Source: Paraphysomonas bandaiensis (lineage: Eukaryota; Chrysophyceae). Taken from it: a stretch of 64,000 nucleotides of DNA. This document shows, in pieces, positions 36,331-47,290 of this stretch. Position 1 is the stretch's first letter, and the number at the start of each line of letters is the position of its first letter. The DNA lies in contig CBFFRP010000241.1 in NCBI GenBank assembly GCA_965644295.1, forward strand, positions 140,972 through 204,971. The letters run 5' to 3'. Made by a program: the position numbers and the translations under genes. A model generated the notes under the pieces. The model saw only the letters and a list, made by a program, of their open reading frames with translations. It ran no database searches and was not told where the DNA came from.

Positions 36331-39002
36331 CATATAGCAGCGTATAGTGCACTGTGCATGAGGGGCTTCAAGAACTAGATCTGGAACAAGAACAAGCAGA
36401 AGATGTGGATGCAGCCTGCTGCTGATGATGATGATAAGATACGGAGATATGAAGCAGGCTCTGAGGATGTCATCCTTCCGCCTGAAAGCATTCGATGTGA
36501 CGTAGTGGCCTGTGTGTGTCTTATGATTCCGTTATTCGAGGCAACTCCTCCCATATGCGAGCACTTGCAGTGGACACAGTTCAATTGACGACACTCCGTC
36601 TCCATCATAGCGATCGTTCTCCCGCCGTATCTTCATGGTGAGCAGATCGCCGTATATGTTGCTCTATCGTTCTCTCGCCCTTTGCTCAGGCCACTATATG
36701 CCCATACTATCACCGTATAGGCAACGCTTGTTATATAGACAACACGTCGCCTCTTCTTCTTATTACAGTAAATAGAGAAGACCTCTGCTTGCTCGATATC
36801 ATCATCTTCATCACTATCATCATCCCTGGCAACCACTTCAAGCGTGATAATGATATACAGCACTGCTGTTGTATATATCTTAAAACTTCAAGTCCCTCAT
36901 ATTCTTATTAAATTAATGATTAATCTGTCAATTCATCATTGTTAAAATATGTTACTCCACACACCATTGTCATATATGTATTATCATTTAATATTTTTTA
37001 CTTTTTACCTGATCTGGGTATATGGAGGATGTGGGTAATCTGGGGATGAGAACCCAACATTTCATGATATTTTCTTACCCATTATCCTAAACCAACAGTG
37101 GCTAAGGCTTTAGCAGTAGGTAAAGCCGTTTTTTACCAGATTATTGTCCGCTGCGTTTATTACCTGAACCAGCATTGAGCGTAGAGATACAGAGACAGGA
37201 TGTGGATTCAAATATACAACTATATGTCAGTCATTCAGTGCTAGATTTAGGTTTATTTAGCGCGCTAATACCCTAAAGCAAACTATTTACAAACGTGGGG
37301 ATGATTTTCAAATTTGGGACTTTTTAGTTAAAGTCATATTATACGAGTATTTTTAATAATAATATTCCCAATTAATGTTATTCGAGTGGTTTGCAAGAAG
37401 TATCCTTATAATAAAACATTACAATATGATAGAATTTATTCTCTGCGTCAAGTAAGTTCACCTACAACTTCTGGGGCTGAACCTGCTGCACCAGTACATT
37501 TCCATAGGTACAACTTCTACTTCATAACTACCACAGATTCTAGTGACCCATTTTCCTGACGGTTTTGGTCGAGGTTTCAGCAACGCTTGTTTCATTTCTT
37601 CAATAACTTCACCGTCTATGGTCTATTCATCATACTGCTCTACATATATATATTACCCACATTGAACTTTGTATTTGAGTCGTATACTCAATGCTGCGGT
37701 CTACTTATAGTGATAAACGTATTATTTTATACATTTGAATGTATAGCAACAAGAGGTAGATTAAACTCCTTTTTTTCTAGTTGTCAAATAGCACAAAAAG
37801 TCATCTGCTGGTTAATACGTGCTCTGTCTCAGCCAGGATGAGCACTTTCACCAACCCTATCACTCTGGCAAGTTTTCTTTGATAAACTCTTTTTGCCTTC
37901 ATCCCTAATGAGCTTTGCTAACTGTCCATTAAGAGCTGTAATTCGCGCATGGGCCCCAGGCTTGCGTAACTATTAATTGTCAAGTAATGACAGACGTTCA
38001 ACAATAAGGATTGCAATTATCAGTCTAGCATCCAATTGACACACAGCTATTAGTTGCCTTCAATTCTATTTGATAGATTTTAGAATAACTATCTGAACTA
38101 CTATAACCGCATCCCAAAGATGCCGATTTTTACGAATCACATCAACATTTCAAGGTGTCTAGGCGTCACACGCTTGCGAAAGTCAGTCATAACGATTTTA
38201 GCTCTTCTAAACAACTTCTCACAAACATTGGTAGTGCTATACAAATGCTTCATCATCATGCAACGATATCGTGTTTGCAGTTTGATGTGTGTTTTTTGCG
38301 CTTTTTTGTCTTTAAGTAAACGAATGGCCTCGTCTTTCTCATCATCATTTTTCTCTTCATTGAGTTCAATTTTGCGTGCAGGTACATTATTTATTAAAAA
38401 GAGTCGCACCTGTGCTTTTTCACTATATATATAATTATGTTAGCAAATTAATTGGCAATGTGTACCAATCTTTGAGTTCTATGAGGGCTAAATACGTGAG
38501 AACATTAGAGCCGAAAGTTAACTCAAAAGGAGAATAACGATTCTTCAATGGCCTCATAATTCAGAATAAACTGAACACTAGGTGCTCAACTCGATTCCTC
38601 AAAGATATTTTATTCCGCACACAGTAATTTTATACTTGAACTAGTCGAGTTTAGGAACAGCTCTCGCCTTGAGAAGATGAGGGATTCTGAGGTGAGATTG
38701 TGGTAACTATTTGATCCTTCGTGACTACTGAAAAGTGTGAAAAATGTTTGTCCTCATGATATGGATTATATCCGGGAGTTTTAAGCTCCCAGCTGAAGTT
38801 AAACTTTATTAACAATAATTTATCGCCACAACACACAAGCTTGATTTGGATCGCGTTTTTTCCTAATAAAAACTTTTCCGGTACTTAACCCTCACAACAC
38901 CAGGGAGTCTTTCTTGAATATGTGCACTATTAACTACAGTAGATATTGTGCAAAAGTGCAAACGTTCGAAATTTTTTGAAATTTCAATTTTACAAAAACA
39001 CT
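36331..39002. other. Intergenic DNA with a transposase remnant
   Basis: No confident gene. Several short frames on both strands between 36375 and 36863 are low complexity (GAT and ATC runs). A hAT remnant lies at about 38040-38409. At 38868-38905 a short piece (CCGGTACTTAACCCTCACAA) matches the end of dispersed repeat copies A and B. Confidence 0.5.
38040..38409 (-). pseudogene. Decayed hAT-type transposase C-terminus, second copy
   Basis: The minus strand from 38409 reads 90 residues, ending STTNVCEKLFRRAKIVMTDF, then RKRVTPRHLEMLM. After one frameshift RKNRHLWDAVIVVQ follows. This is the hAT C-terminal dimerisation pattern and is clearer than the copy at 21.9 kb. The upstream catalytic region is not recognisable, so it is a fragment. 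Confidence 0.65.
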
Positions 39003-39007
39003 GGATG

Positions 39008-39300
39008 TGTTGAGATCTGAAGATTCTATATACTTGCAATTGAGTGCAGTATTATGTGAGATGCAAGGATCGAAAGATATATATGTAATTAGTACATTAT
39101 ATTATGTAGTATGAAACTGAAGTAGAAGTGGATGACTATACAGGATACGATCACTGAGTGGGTGGTTTGTACACTATAGTAGTAAATGAATGGTGTTGAA
39201 CACATCGAACACAACTTAGGTTCTTTATCATGTAATGTTTATAATTTCATCTTATCAGTTGAGAATAGTAAACCTTAGCAAATAATGTCAACTTCTGTTA
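39008..39300 (+). repeat. 5' LTR of Copia copy 2
   Basis: 293 bp. The gag-pol ATG (39285) is inside it. The next bases, TGGTAGCGAG from 39301, start with the TGG expected of a primer-binding site. Confidence 0.95.
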
Positions 39301-42300
39301 TGGTAGCGAGTGATAGTTGTAGGGATGGGGAAGATGACAAGAAGCTACGGTTTGACAAGAACCAAGCAGACTATTCAGCGAGAAAAATCAAGATGCATCT
39401 AATGAAGAAAAACCGAAACCATCTTGGCTTGGAGGACCCGCCAGCCGGAGGAAGGAATTTAGAGTCATGGAGAGAGCGTAATGATACCTGTGTTAGTACT
39501 ATTTGGGAGGCTTGCGAGCATGACCCTGATGTGTTGGAGGTAGCCAATCAATATTTGGAGGGGAAGGCAATTTTACCTGCTGATGATCCTGCTAAGGAGG
39601 TGTTATCCAGTGAGCTCCTTCAGACACTGGTTGATAGGTTCAGAGGCGAGATTGGGACTGTATTGGAGAAGACTACGGCAGAATACCATTCGTTCAAAAT
39701 AAGGCCGGGGGAAAAGGTGTCTGTTGGGGTAGATCGACTGAACGGTATAATCCAGAAGCTCATAAAATTGGGACAACCGCAGACAGAGGCAAGTAAATTA
39801 GCAAAGATAAAAGCAGCGCTGCAGATAGAGGAATTACATGATTTATGGATGTCGGTAGCGATGATGCCTAAAGCAACAACTACATTTGATTCGGTGAAAG
39901 AGGCTTGTGAAGAGTATGACGAGGCTATGACGCAGCTGAAGAAACTAAAGGGAGACAAATCTGAAGAGATCAATTTTACGGCGTCGAAGGAGCCAGTGGT
40001 TTGTTCATTTTGTCGGAAGAAGGGACATGTAGCAGCGAATTGTTATGCTAAGGAACGACAAAGAAAAATGGATAAGTTCAAAAGAAAAGGGAAGACAAAG
40101 GAAAAGGCTTCGAAGAGTGTGCAGCAGCCAGGATCAAAGGATTATACTGGTTGTCATATCTGTGGAGATTTCAGTCATAAAGCCCGACAGTGCAAGTCGA
40201 AAAAACGGAAGAACATAAAAAACCCGGATAATGAGAATCCTCGAAAATCGAACAGGAAATTCGAGACAGAATGGAAGAAATACGTCAACGACGGAGAGTC
40301 GTCGGATGATGAAGCGAATATGTTTGGAGAAGAGGTTTTGCTATCGGTGGATACGTCGGAAGAACCTCGTGTATATCTGGACAGTTGTGCAAGTAAAAGA
40401 CTGTTTATAGTAAAGGATAAAATTGCACTGGAGTCATTTACTCCTGAGTTTGGGGCAATCCAACTAACTAGAAAGGGTTCTCAATTGGAGACACAGGGAG
40501 CTGGTACATTCGGGGAATGGAGAGACATCAGAGTTAGTGAAGAAGCGGTGAAGAACATTGTGTCAGGAGGGATGCTGAGATCAATGGGATACGGATTACA
40601 ACTGCTTCGAAAGCCTAAAATCGTGGAATTGGACTCTGGAAACGAGGTGTTGACTGGAGAGTACGATGAGCATGGAGGAATGCCGTATGTGGACTTGATG
40701 GAGGTGTTAAATCTGCCAAATGTGTCTATGTGCAATCAGATGGAGGAGGTAAATTTGTCGGATAATACAGGACAAGATGCGTTGGATCGCTTACATGAGC
40801 GTACTGGACATGTCTCGAAATCGAAGTTAATAGAAGCTCACCGACACATGTTATTCAGAGGATCAGGACTACAACGACATCACCTTTCGAAGGCAAAGGA
40901 GAAGAGTTGCAAGAAACCCCTGTGTAAATGGTGTGCCAAGGCGAAGATAACCAGGCATTCGTTCAAATCACGGGACAACGAAGAGCTAAGCGCAGTCAGG
41001 TTCCTGGAAAGAGTAACAGCGGACATCTCCGTCTATCTCAATTGTGAATCCAGACAAGGGTATAAGTACGTGCTCCTATTTACGGACTTAGCAACAAAGA
41101 TGATATGGGAATATGGATTGAGGACTCGAAGCGGAGAGGAGGTGTTCAAATGTCTACGACACTTGTGCGAGGTCCACTTAGTGAAGTACGAGGGGTGGAA
41201 CCGTATAGTGGAGTATCATGCCGATGGAGGATCCGAACTTATTAGTCAGCAGATAAGAGAGTATCTGTTGCAGCGATATGGGACTCGGGTGTCACATACA
41301 ACACGAGACACGCCAGAGCTCAACGCGGTGTCTGAGAGGAAATTCCGAACAATTGGGGAGATGACACTGACGATGTTGACGGCATCTGGACTTCCAAAGT
41401 CGTTCTGGTTTGATGCTTATCAAACTGCATGTTACATTGTGCGACGAATGCCAACTCGGACGTGGCAAGGATGGATGTCTCCATATGAGTGTGTCCCAGG
41501 GGGGAGCGTTCCCAGCCTATCGTGGCTACGGAAATGGGGGTGCAAAGCATATGTGCTAACACCCAAGGCCGACAGGAGGAAGGACTGGGAGGACAAAGCA
41601 ATGACAGGTTATTTCATAGGGTATCCAGCTGATCGAAAAGGATACAAGGTGCTAGTGGGGGACACCGTAGTACACTCTGTACATGTATTATTTGATGAAT
41701 CGGTACCTGAGAGGTCTCAGGATTATTATAGAGAGCTGGAGGAGGCTCAAGTGGCTATAGATCCCGAGGCTCGTCAACCGGGTGAGTTTGAGTATCTTAT
41801 CGGAAAGCACCATGAGGATGGTGGTCTGCTATACAAGACTAACAGAGTGGTGATAAGGAAGGGACTTATTGTGGGATACCGGTCGTTGGTTACTGGTAAC
41901 CAGGTTCAAGTGGAGGATAAAACTCCTATTCATATTGCTGACATCAAGAAGATGACAGAGGATCTTGCGCAGAGGGTGGTTAGGGCCAGAGTTACTGACA
42001 ACCGTGACGGCGGTATCAGCGGAGTGGTGCCACAGCAGTCGGAAAGTGGGCAGGTGCAGCCCCAGGCTGACTCAGCATTACCTTCGGGGGAAGGGACCCC
42101 TGCCGAGAATCATCCGCACGGCAAACGCGCAAGAACTCCAAGGACGGTAACGAATGTGTCGGTGTTAGGACAAATCCATCATTTGAGTGATGAGAGTGAT
42201 GTGAGTGACCTTTTACAGGAGGCAGACTCAGTGTGGATGTCAGCGGAAGAGTCGACAGTGCCTCAGACACATCGTGAGTCCTTGGAGAGTGCCGAGCACA

Positions 42301-43883
42301 GGGAGTGGAGACGAGCTCGCCGTGTAGAGCGAGAGGGTTTGGCGAAGCGAGATATCATGGAGGTGACTCGTATACCGGACGGAGTCGTCCCACTGCACTC
42401 CAAGTACGTCTATGGAAAGAAGTACGATAAGGAGGGAGAGGTCCGCCGATATAAGGCTCGTCTTGTAGCAATCGGTTGTGGACAGCAGTCGAGTGGTTGG
42501 GCGAACCATTTCGCACCCGTTGTTAAGGGGGTAACAGTGCGACTGTTAATCGCCATAGCTTTCGTGATGAACATGGTAATTCATCAACTGGATGTGTCTA
42601 ACGCATTTCTATATGCAGATATAGAGGGGGATGTATATATGAAGGCAACTCCGGACTTTCAGCTGCCTGAGGGGTACTGCTTTAAGTTGAAGAAGTCGTT
42701 ATACGGGCTTCGGAGTTCCCCGCGGTCGTGGTGGAAAACATTGGATAAATTCATACGATCTATGCATTTTAAACCATGTGTATTAGACCCGTGTTTGTAT
42801 TATCAGTATAAGGGCGATGAATTGATATTATTAACGATATATGTGGATGATATCCTAGTGTTAGGTCGTGATGTCAACATAGTGAAGGATATTAAAGCTC
42901 AACTGTGTGCCCGGTTTGATATGAAGGATATGGGCGAGATGGAACATTTTCTGAATGTTCGAGTCACAAGAACGCCAGAGTATATTCGTCTTGACCAATC
43001 AGTATATGCGGCTAAGATCTTAGAAAAGTTTGAAAAGTATCTTGGGTCACCGCGAAAGGTACGGAAGAGTCCTCTACCGGCGGAAGCAATGGATTTAGTG
43101 GCAAAAGGGGCGCGGCATGAGCATACCGAGGAGGAACAGCTTATAGTAGATAACTTCCCATATCGGCCGCTGATAGGTGCATTACTATATCTATCGATGA
43201 ACACGAGGCCGGATATTGCCTATGCAGTGGGAGTACTGTCTCGGTTCAGTAATAAGGTGAATATTGAAGTATGCAAGCTATTAACACATGTATGGCAATA
43301 TATTCGTGGTTCTATTGACAAAGGGATTCAATATGGGAGTAGACGGTTCGACTTCCATATGTTTACTGACGCGGATTGGGCGGGAGATCAGCTCTCCAGG
43401 AAGTCCACGTCGGGGTACGTTGGGTTTGCAGCGGGAGGGCCTATAGTCTGGCAGTCCAAACTGCAGACGACAGTGGCAACGTCAAGCATGCAGTCTGAGT
43501 ATCAGTGTATTTACTCGGGTCTCCAAGAAGTGCTATGGGTTCGGGGGGTGACGGGTGAGATTAAGTTGAGGCTCATCAAACCCACACCATTCTTCATCGA
43601 CAGTCAGAGTGCCCAGGATTTGGCCGAAAACCCAGTGTTTCACAAGAAGTCGAAGCACATTGAGATTAAGTATCACATGGTGAGAGAGCACGTGGATCCC
43701 AATCAGTTCAATACGATTAAGTTAGTGCATGTGCATACATCGCAACAAGCAGCAGATATTTATACAAAGTCATTGGTTGGTTTATCATATATGGAGCAGA
43801 GAAAGAGAAATCTTGGAGAGAAAGTTAAGAGTTCCACTGAAGTGATTAATGAGGGACCAAGGGATAAACGAAGGCGCAAGTAG
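39285..43883 (+). CDS. Copia gag-pol polyprotein, intact, 1,532 aa
   Basis: Order by residue: gag helical region 1-230; zinc knuckles about 243-256 (CSFCRKKGHVAANC) and 290-303 (CHICGDFSHKARQC), both CX2CX4HX4C; protease LDSCAS about 366; HHCC pre-integrase domain about 500-560; integrase core D (TADIS), D (HADGG) and E (PELNAVSE) about 580-690; RT with QLDVSNAF, SLYGLRSSPRSW and YVDD about 1040-1190; RNase H with TDADWAG, SSMQSEYQ and DSQSAQDLA about 1360-1480. It ends in a basic tail (KRRRK). It would be translated as one polyprotein and self-cleaved (family knowledge). The protease has Cys where D-T/S-G is usual, as in copy 1. Confidence 0.95.
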   Translation: MSTSVMVASDSCRDGEDDKKLRFDKNQADYSARKIKMHLMKKNRNHLGLEDPPAGGRNLESWRERNDTCVSTIWEACEHDPDVLEVANQYLEGKAILPADDPAKEVLSSELLQTLVDRFRGEIGTVLEKTTAEYHSFKIRPGEKVSVGVDRLNGIIQKLIKLGQPQTEASKLAKIKAALQIEELHDLWMSVAMMPKATTTFDSVKEACEEYDEAMTQLKKLKGDKSEEINFTASKEPVVCSFCRKKGHVAANCYAKERQRKMDKFKRKGKTKEKASKSVQQPGSKDYTGCHICGDFSHKARQCKSKKRKNIKNPDNENPRKSNRKFETEWKKYVNDGESSDDEANMFGEEVLLSVDTSEEPRVYLDSCASKRLFIVKDKIALESFTPEFGAIQLTRKGSQLETQGAGTFGEWRDIRVSEEAVKNIVSGGMLRSMGYGLQLLRKPKIVELDSGNEVLTGEYDEHGGMPYVDLMEVLNLPNVSMCNQMEEVNLSDNTGQDALDRLHERTGHVSKSKLIEAHRHMLFRGSGLQRHHLSKAKEKSCKKPLCKWCAKAKITRHSFKSRDNEELSAVRFLERVTADISVYLNCESRQGYKYVLLFTDLATKMIWEYGLRTRSGEEVFKCLRHLCEVHLVKYEGWNRIVEYHADGGSELISQQIREYLLQRYGTRVSHTTRDTPELNAVSERKFRTIGEMTLTMLTASGLPKSFWFDAYQTACYIVRRMPTRTWQGWMSPYECVPGGSVPSLSWLRKWGCKAYVLTPKADRRKDWEDKAMTGYFIGYPADRKGYKVLVGDTVVHSVHVLFDESVPERSQDYYRELEEAQVAIDPEARQPGEFEYLIGKHHEDGGLLYKTNRVVIRKGLIVGYRSLVTGNQVQVEDKTPIHIADIKKMTEDLAQRVVRARVTDNRDGGISGVVPQQSESGQVQPQADSALPSGEGTPAENHPHGKRARTPRTVTNVSVLGQIHHLSDESDVSDLLQEADSVWMSAEESTVPQTHRESLESAEHREWRRARRVEREGLAKRDIMEVTRIPDGVVPLHSKYVYGKKYDKEGEVRRYKARLVAIGCGQQSSGWANHFAPVVKGVTVRLLIAIAFVMNMVIHQLDVSNAFLYADIEGDVYMKATPDFQLPEGYCFKLKKSLYGLRSSPRSWWKTLDKFIRSMHFKPCVLDPCLYYQYKGDELILLTIYVDDILVLGRDVNIVKDIKAQLCARFDMKDMGEMEHFLNVRVTRTPEYIRLDQSVYAAKILEKFEKYLGSPRKVRKSPLPAEAMDLVAKGARHEHTEEEQLIVDNFPYRPLIGALLYLSMNTRPDIAYAVGVLSRFSNKVNIEVCKLLTHVWQYIRGSIDKGIQYGSRRFDFHMFTDADWAGDQLSRKSTSGYVGFAAGGPIVWQSKLQTTVATSSMQSEYQCIYSGLQEVLWVRGVTGEIKLRLIKPTPFFIDSQSAQDLAENPVFHKKSKHIEIKYHMVREHVDPNQFNTIKLVHVHTSQQAADIYTKSLVGLSYMEQRKRNLGEKVKSSTEVINEGPRDKRRRK

Positions 43884-44008
43884 GTACTGAGTTTTTTAGA
43901 CAGAGGTTTAGACTTAGAGATGAGTCTATTTTACTGTCAAGAATTTTTTTATCTCAGGCATTCAATAGCTGGGAGGCGTCATAAGTACAACACTCAATTG
44001 AGGGGGAG

Positions 44009-44301
44009 TGTTGAGATCTGAAGATTCTATATACTTGCAATTGAGTGCAGTATTATGTGAGATGCAAGGATCGAAAGATATATATGTAATTAGTACATTA
44101 TATTATGTAGTATGAAACTGAAGTAGAAGTGGATGACTATACAGGATACGATCACTGAGTGGGTGGTTTGTACACTATAGTAGTAAATGAATGGTGTTGA
44201 ACACATCGAACACAACTTAGGTTCTTTATCATGTAATGTTTATAATTTCGTCTTATCAGTTGAGAATAGTAAACCTTAGCAAATAATGTCAACTTCTGTT
44301 A
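44009..44301 (+). repeat. 3' LTR of Copia copy 2
   Basis: 293 bp, one mismatch to the 5' LTR, preceded by the purine tract GAGGGGGAG (44000-44008) and followed by GGATG. Confidence 0.95.
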
Positions 44302-44952
44302 GGATGCTTACATGTTTACGGATAATATGCTAGAAACTAGAAATACGCATGAAGAAGGTATCCCGGAGCTAAAGTTTTATCTAATAGACCACAGTGGCCT
44401 ATTCTTTCCAGTATTGTAAGAGAAGGTATGTTTTAACAAGTTTATCGAGTGGGAGGGAGTGAAGAAAATGGCCCCTCATTTACCCACCTTTTAAGCAAAG
44501 CAATGAATGAATTATAGTGTACGGCATGTATGATATATGAATGCTACGACGCAGCATAGTATTATTTCTGCTGAGCATAATTACACGGTTCTATCATATA
44601 TATACCCATGAGTTTCATATCTTTCTCTACAGTATGGTGAGGTTCAGTGTCCGATTGCAAAGTTTTGTGCCATGAGAACACAAGACGTACGACAAATTTT
44701 ATTATTCTACATAAAAGGTGCAATATCACACTAACACGAAAGTGCTAAAAATCGGAGGTTAAACAGCACCACGCTACTTTACAGCTAATATACCTAAGTA
44801 TACATTACATCCAGCAGATCTCTCTCAGCCAGGCGCAGCGTCTAATTCACAACACGTGTAACCACACAAATCGCCCGTCAAGGAGTTAAAACATAGCACT
44901 CTATACCAAGCGCGCTACATACCAGGCCGTATATGCCTAACAATAGGAAGTG
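44302..44952. other. Intergenic, no gene seen
   Basis: After the target duplication GGATG (44302-44306), AT-rich DNA runs to the 3' end of the SHIPPO gene. I see nothing in it. Confidence 0.5.
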
Positions 44953-46701
44953 TCACAGTGAGGTCGCTCTTGTATCGTTACTTTTAATTTGTTTCTCTAA
45001 CTTCGCAAATTTCTCAATCGGAGAGGCCTTGAAGCTTTTAGTCCGTGTAACTAAGTGCCGCTCCGCAGCCGATAGAACATATTGGGGAGACAGTGGAGGT
45101 GCCCGAGCTTCTGATACCATCGAAGACTGGGTCGAAACAGTCAGGTTAGGCTTCGTTGCCGTCTTCGAAGTAAGCTTACTTGTCAGCTGAGTTCCAGTCT
45201 GAGTCTGGGCCTTTAAAGGAGACTTAAGTTGCAATAGGGTTGTTGAGGTCAGGTCGCTTGCGCCACTGTCACGTCGACCCCTAGACTTGTCGATGGGTGG
45301 AGTTGTCAGCCGGTCCCCTGGGCGGGTGGCACGACTTCCATGCGTACGGCTGAAATTGAATATATAACCCCCATTACTATGCTTCGTCCAACGCGATGAA
45401 GATACGCTACTCATGTCTGTACTCTGTCCGGAGCTCCAACGACTGCCCCCGACAATCAAAGGAACAAGCTCCGGTGTATACTCCCCGATTCCTGGGGTAA
45501 TGCTACGATGGGCCGAATTCGGACCAAAGAAGTCTGTTTCCCGACAGCGTGAAGGCGGCCTAAACAAAAGATTTACATATGAGGATCAGAGAAAAATTCA
45601 TAATGAGATATATTGTGTGATCTCAATGCGTCGCAACATACCGCTTCAATCCAACAAGGGTATCCGTGTCAGTCGTTTCTTGAACCTCTAAATCTTCCTG
45701 CACTCTCTTGGAGTAATTGAAAGCAGACATGTCGATTGTGTTCGCTCTACATTTTCAAAAATGTTACACAATTAAACACTCGAAAAAAGTATATGGCTGT
45801 CAGGCATGCAGAGACAAGGTGACAAAAAAGTCATATAGCATCCAGAAATGGCATGTATGTGAATTCCAAAATATTCAAATGTATAGAAACCAATGGCTGA
45901 TATAAAGTCAAGCAGCGTATGAACTGATGCGAACAGTATCCATGACAATCATTCCTACCTTTTATCAGAACCGAAATCCCAATCTGCGTCCGACCGGTAG
46001 AATGTAGGAGCTTCCTGTATCTTCTGGGGAACTTGGTGGGGTTTTCTTCCCGTTGAATTGAATGCAGGCTTCTTGCTTTGTGGATACCTCGAAGCGTGCA
46101 AACTGGCCGCCGAGGTGGTAAGGAGTAGTTCCTCTTTTAGGGCATACAGGCGCTCTGTCAAAAGATCTATCTCTTCCTGCATATCTCTTTCTTCTTTGCT
46201 TATCTTCCCTGTAGAGCTCATAGCCGCCGCCTGTCGCACTTTTTTTTTCAGGACTTTTATTTTCCATTGCGTGACACCGAGAATATTTCGTAGATAGCTC
46301 TCCCGGGAAGATTTTTCAACGTCGTAGGAGCCCGGAGGAGGGACGCTGAGGTCGCTTGGCGCCCATAGTCTGTTACTTTCTGACATCGCCCGTCCAGCAG
46401 ACCCAAAAGAGTGTGTTGGTCCCCCTGGGCGAAAATTCATATCTATAACAGCAATTATAGAAATCCCAGTAAGATAATAACCAGCTATACCTGAGTAGGA
46501 TCCGGGACCGGGAGTTATGGCACCCGTACCGGAATAATAATTCACATTATGAGACTGTTCGCCGGGTTTCTCCACTTGAAAACAACGTGACGATCGAGAC
46601 AGAGTGTTTTCAATGCTTCCTTTCATTGAACTACCCGACATAGACCCCCAGTGGTCATACGTCCGCCACTCCAGTTCAGTTTCAGCGGTATTGGAATACA
46701 T
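44953..46701 (-). CDS. Sperm-tail PG-rich repeat (SHIPPO/STPGR-like) protein, 4 exons, 454 aa
   Basis: Exons (minus): 46701-46491, 46442-45959, 45704-45642, 45559-44953; phases agree throughout. Diagnostic repeats are ITPGPGSYS (end of exon 1), VPPPGSYDVEKS (exon 2) and ITPGIGEYTPE (exon 4), each with nearby F-x-RP-type segments. This is the PGP-x-Y pattern of SHIPPO/outer-dense-fibre-like proteins, which bind axonemal microtubules in ciliated eukaryotes (family knowledge). Exon 2 has a charged coiled-coil stretch (LKEELLL region). The C-terminus is basic and Ser/Thr-rich. The 48-bp first intron is a multiple of three and has no stop, so retention would add 16 residues. It shares a short upstream region with the divergent methyltransferase. 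Confidence 0.75.
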
Positions 46702-47290
46702 ACTTAAGAGGGTTATTTAATGGAGAGATATACGCAGCATAAATACTTTAAACACACTTTAAAATGAACTGAAGCATACGTTAATGGCTGGAGTTTATGT
46801 ATAGCACTGATGAAGGTCACGATAATGCTGAGAGTGCGTGCAGGTGTAACACACACAGTCGTGATCACCAATGAGCACACATGCGCTCCAGCCCATAGCA
46901 TAGAGATACCATACGCACGTACATATACACACACTCTGCCGTATACTACGACTACACGACAGTATACAGTACACTGCTTTGCTCTCATAACACGTTCATC
47001 AGTTATACGCTGCTGTAGTCCAGGACAAGGCGCCGTATACTGGAAGTGGGGATCGTATTTGGGGCACTTGAGACGTGTGTGTGTCGTACACCCTACAGAG
47101 CAGATCCATCTCCCGTATATCCATATACAGAGTAGCCTACACACACAGTGATTTGGACACTGGGAGGTGAGCTTATCATACCACACCCTGCCTGTTCCCA
47201 GTACCGCATGGTGCTGCTGTAAAAGCGATAGCGAACTGCGAACCTTATGTGCAATCAGTATCCCCTGCTCATAGTCACAGAAGTGCCGTT
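46702..47290. promoter_or_regulatory. Divergent intergenic/promoter region
   Basis: 589 bp separate the SHIPPO (minus) and methyltransferase (plus) start codons, so both promoters must be here. It contains GCCGTATACT-like words near 46938 and 47031 and CCCGTATATCC near 47112, also seen in other upstream regions of this window. A 157-codon minus frame here looks spurious. Confidence 0.5.

Larger units (their letters stand above)
39008..44301 (+). mobile_element. Ty1/copia LTR retrotransposon, copy 2 (5,294 bp, intact)
   Basis: 293-bp LTRs at both ends differ at one base by eye (A 39249, G 44250). The target duplication GGATG flanks it (39003-39007 and 44302-44306). The LTR starts TGTTGAG but ends CTGTTA, so the termini are TG...TA rather than TG...CA. 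One unbroken 1,532-codon gag-pol frame is present. It is probably recent and autonomous by sequence. Confidence 0.96.

Noticed and set aside
36375-36863. Short frames on both strands
   Set aside because: Low complexity (GAT/ATC runs), no conserved motif, no coherent exon structure.
46713-47186. 157-codon minus-strand frame
   Set aside because: It lies in the divergent promoter region; Cys/Tyr/Val-rich composition from TATA/CACA repeats.
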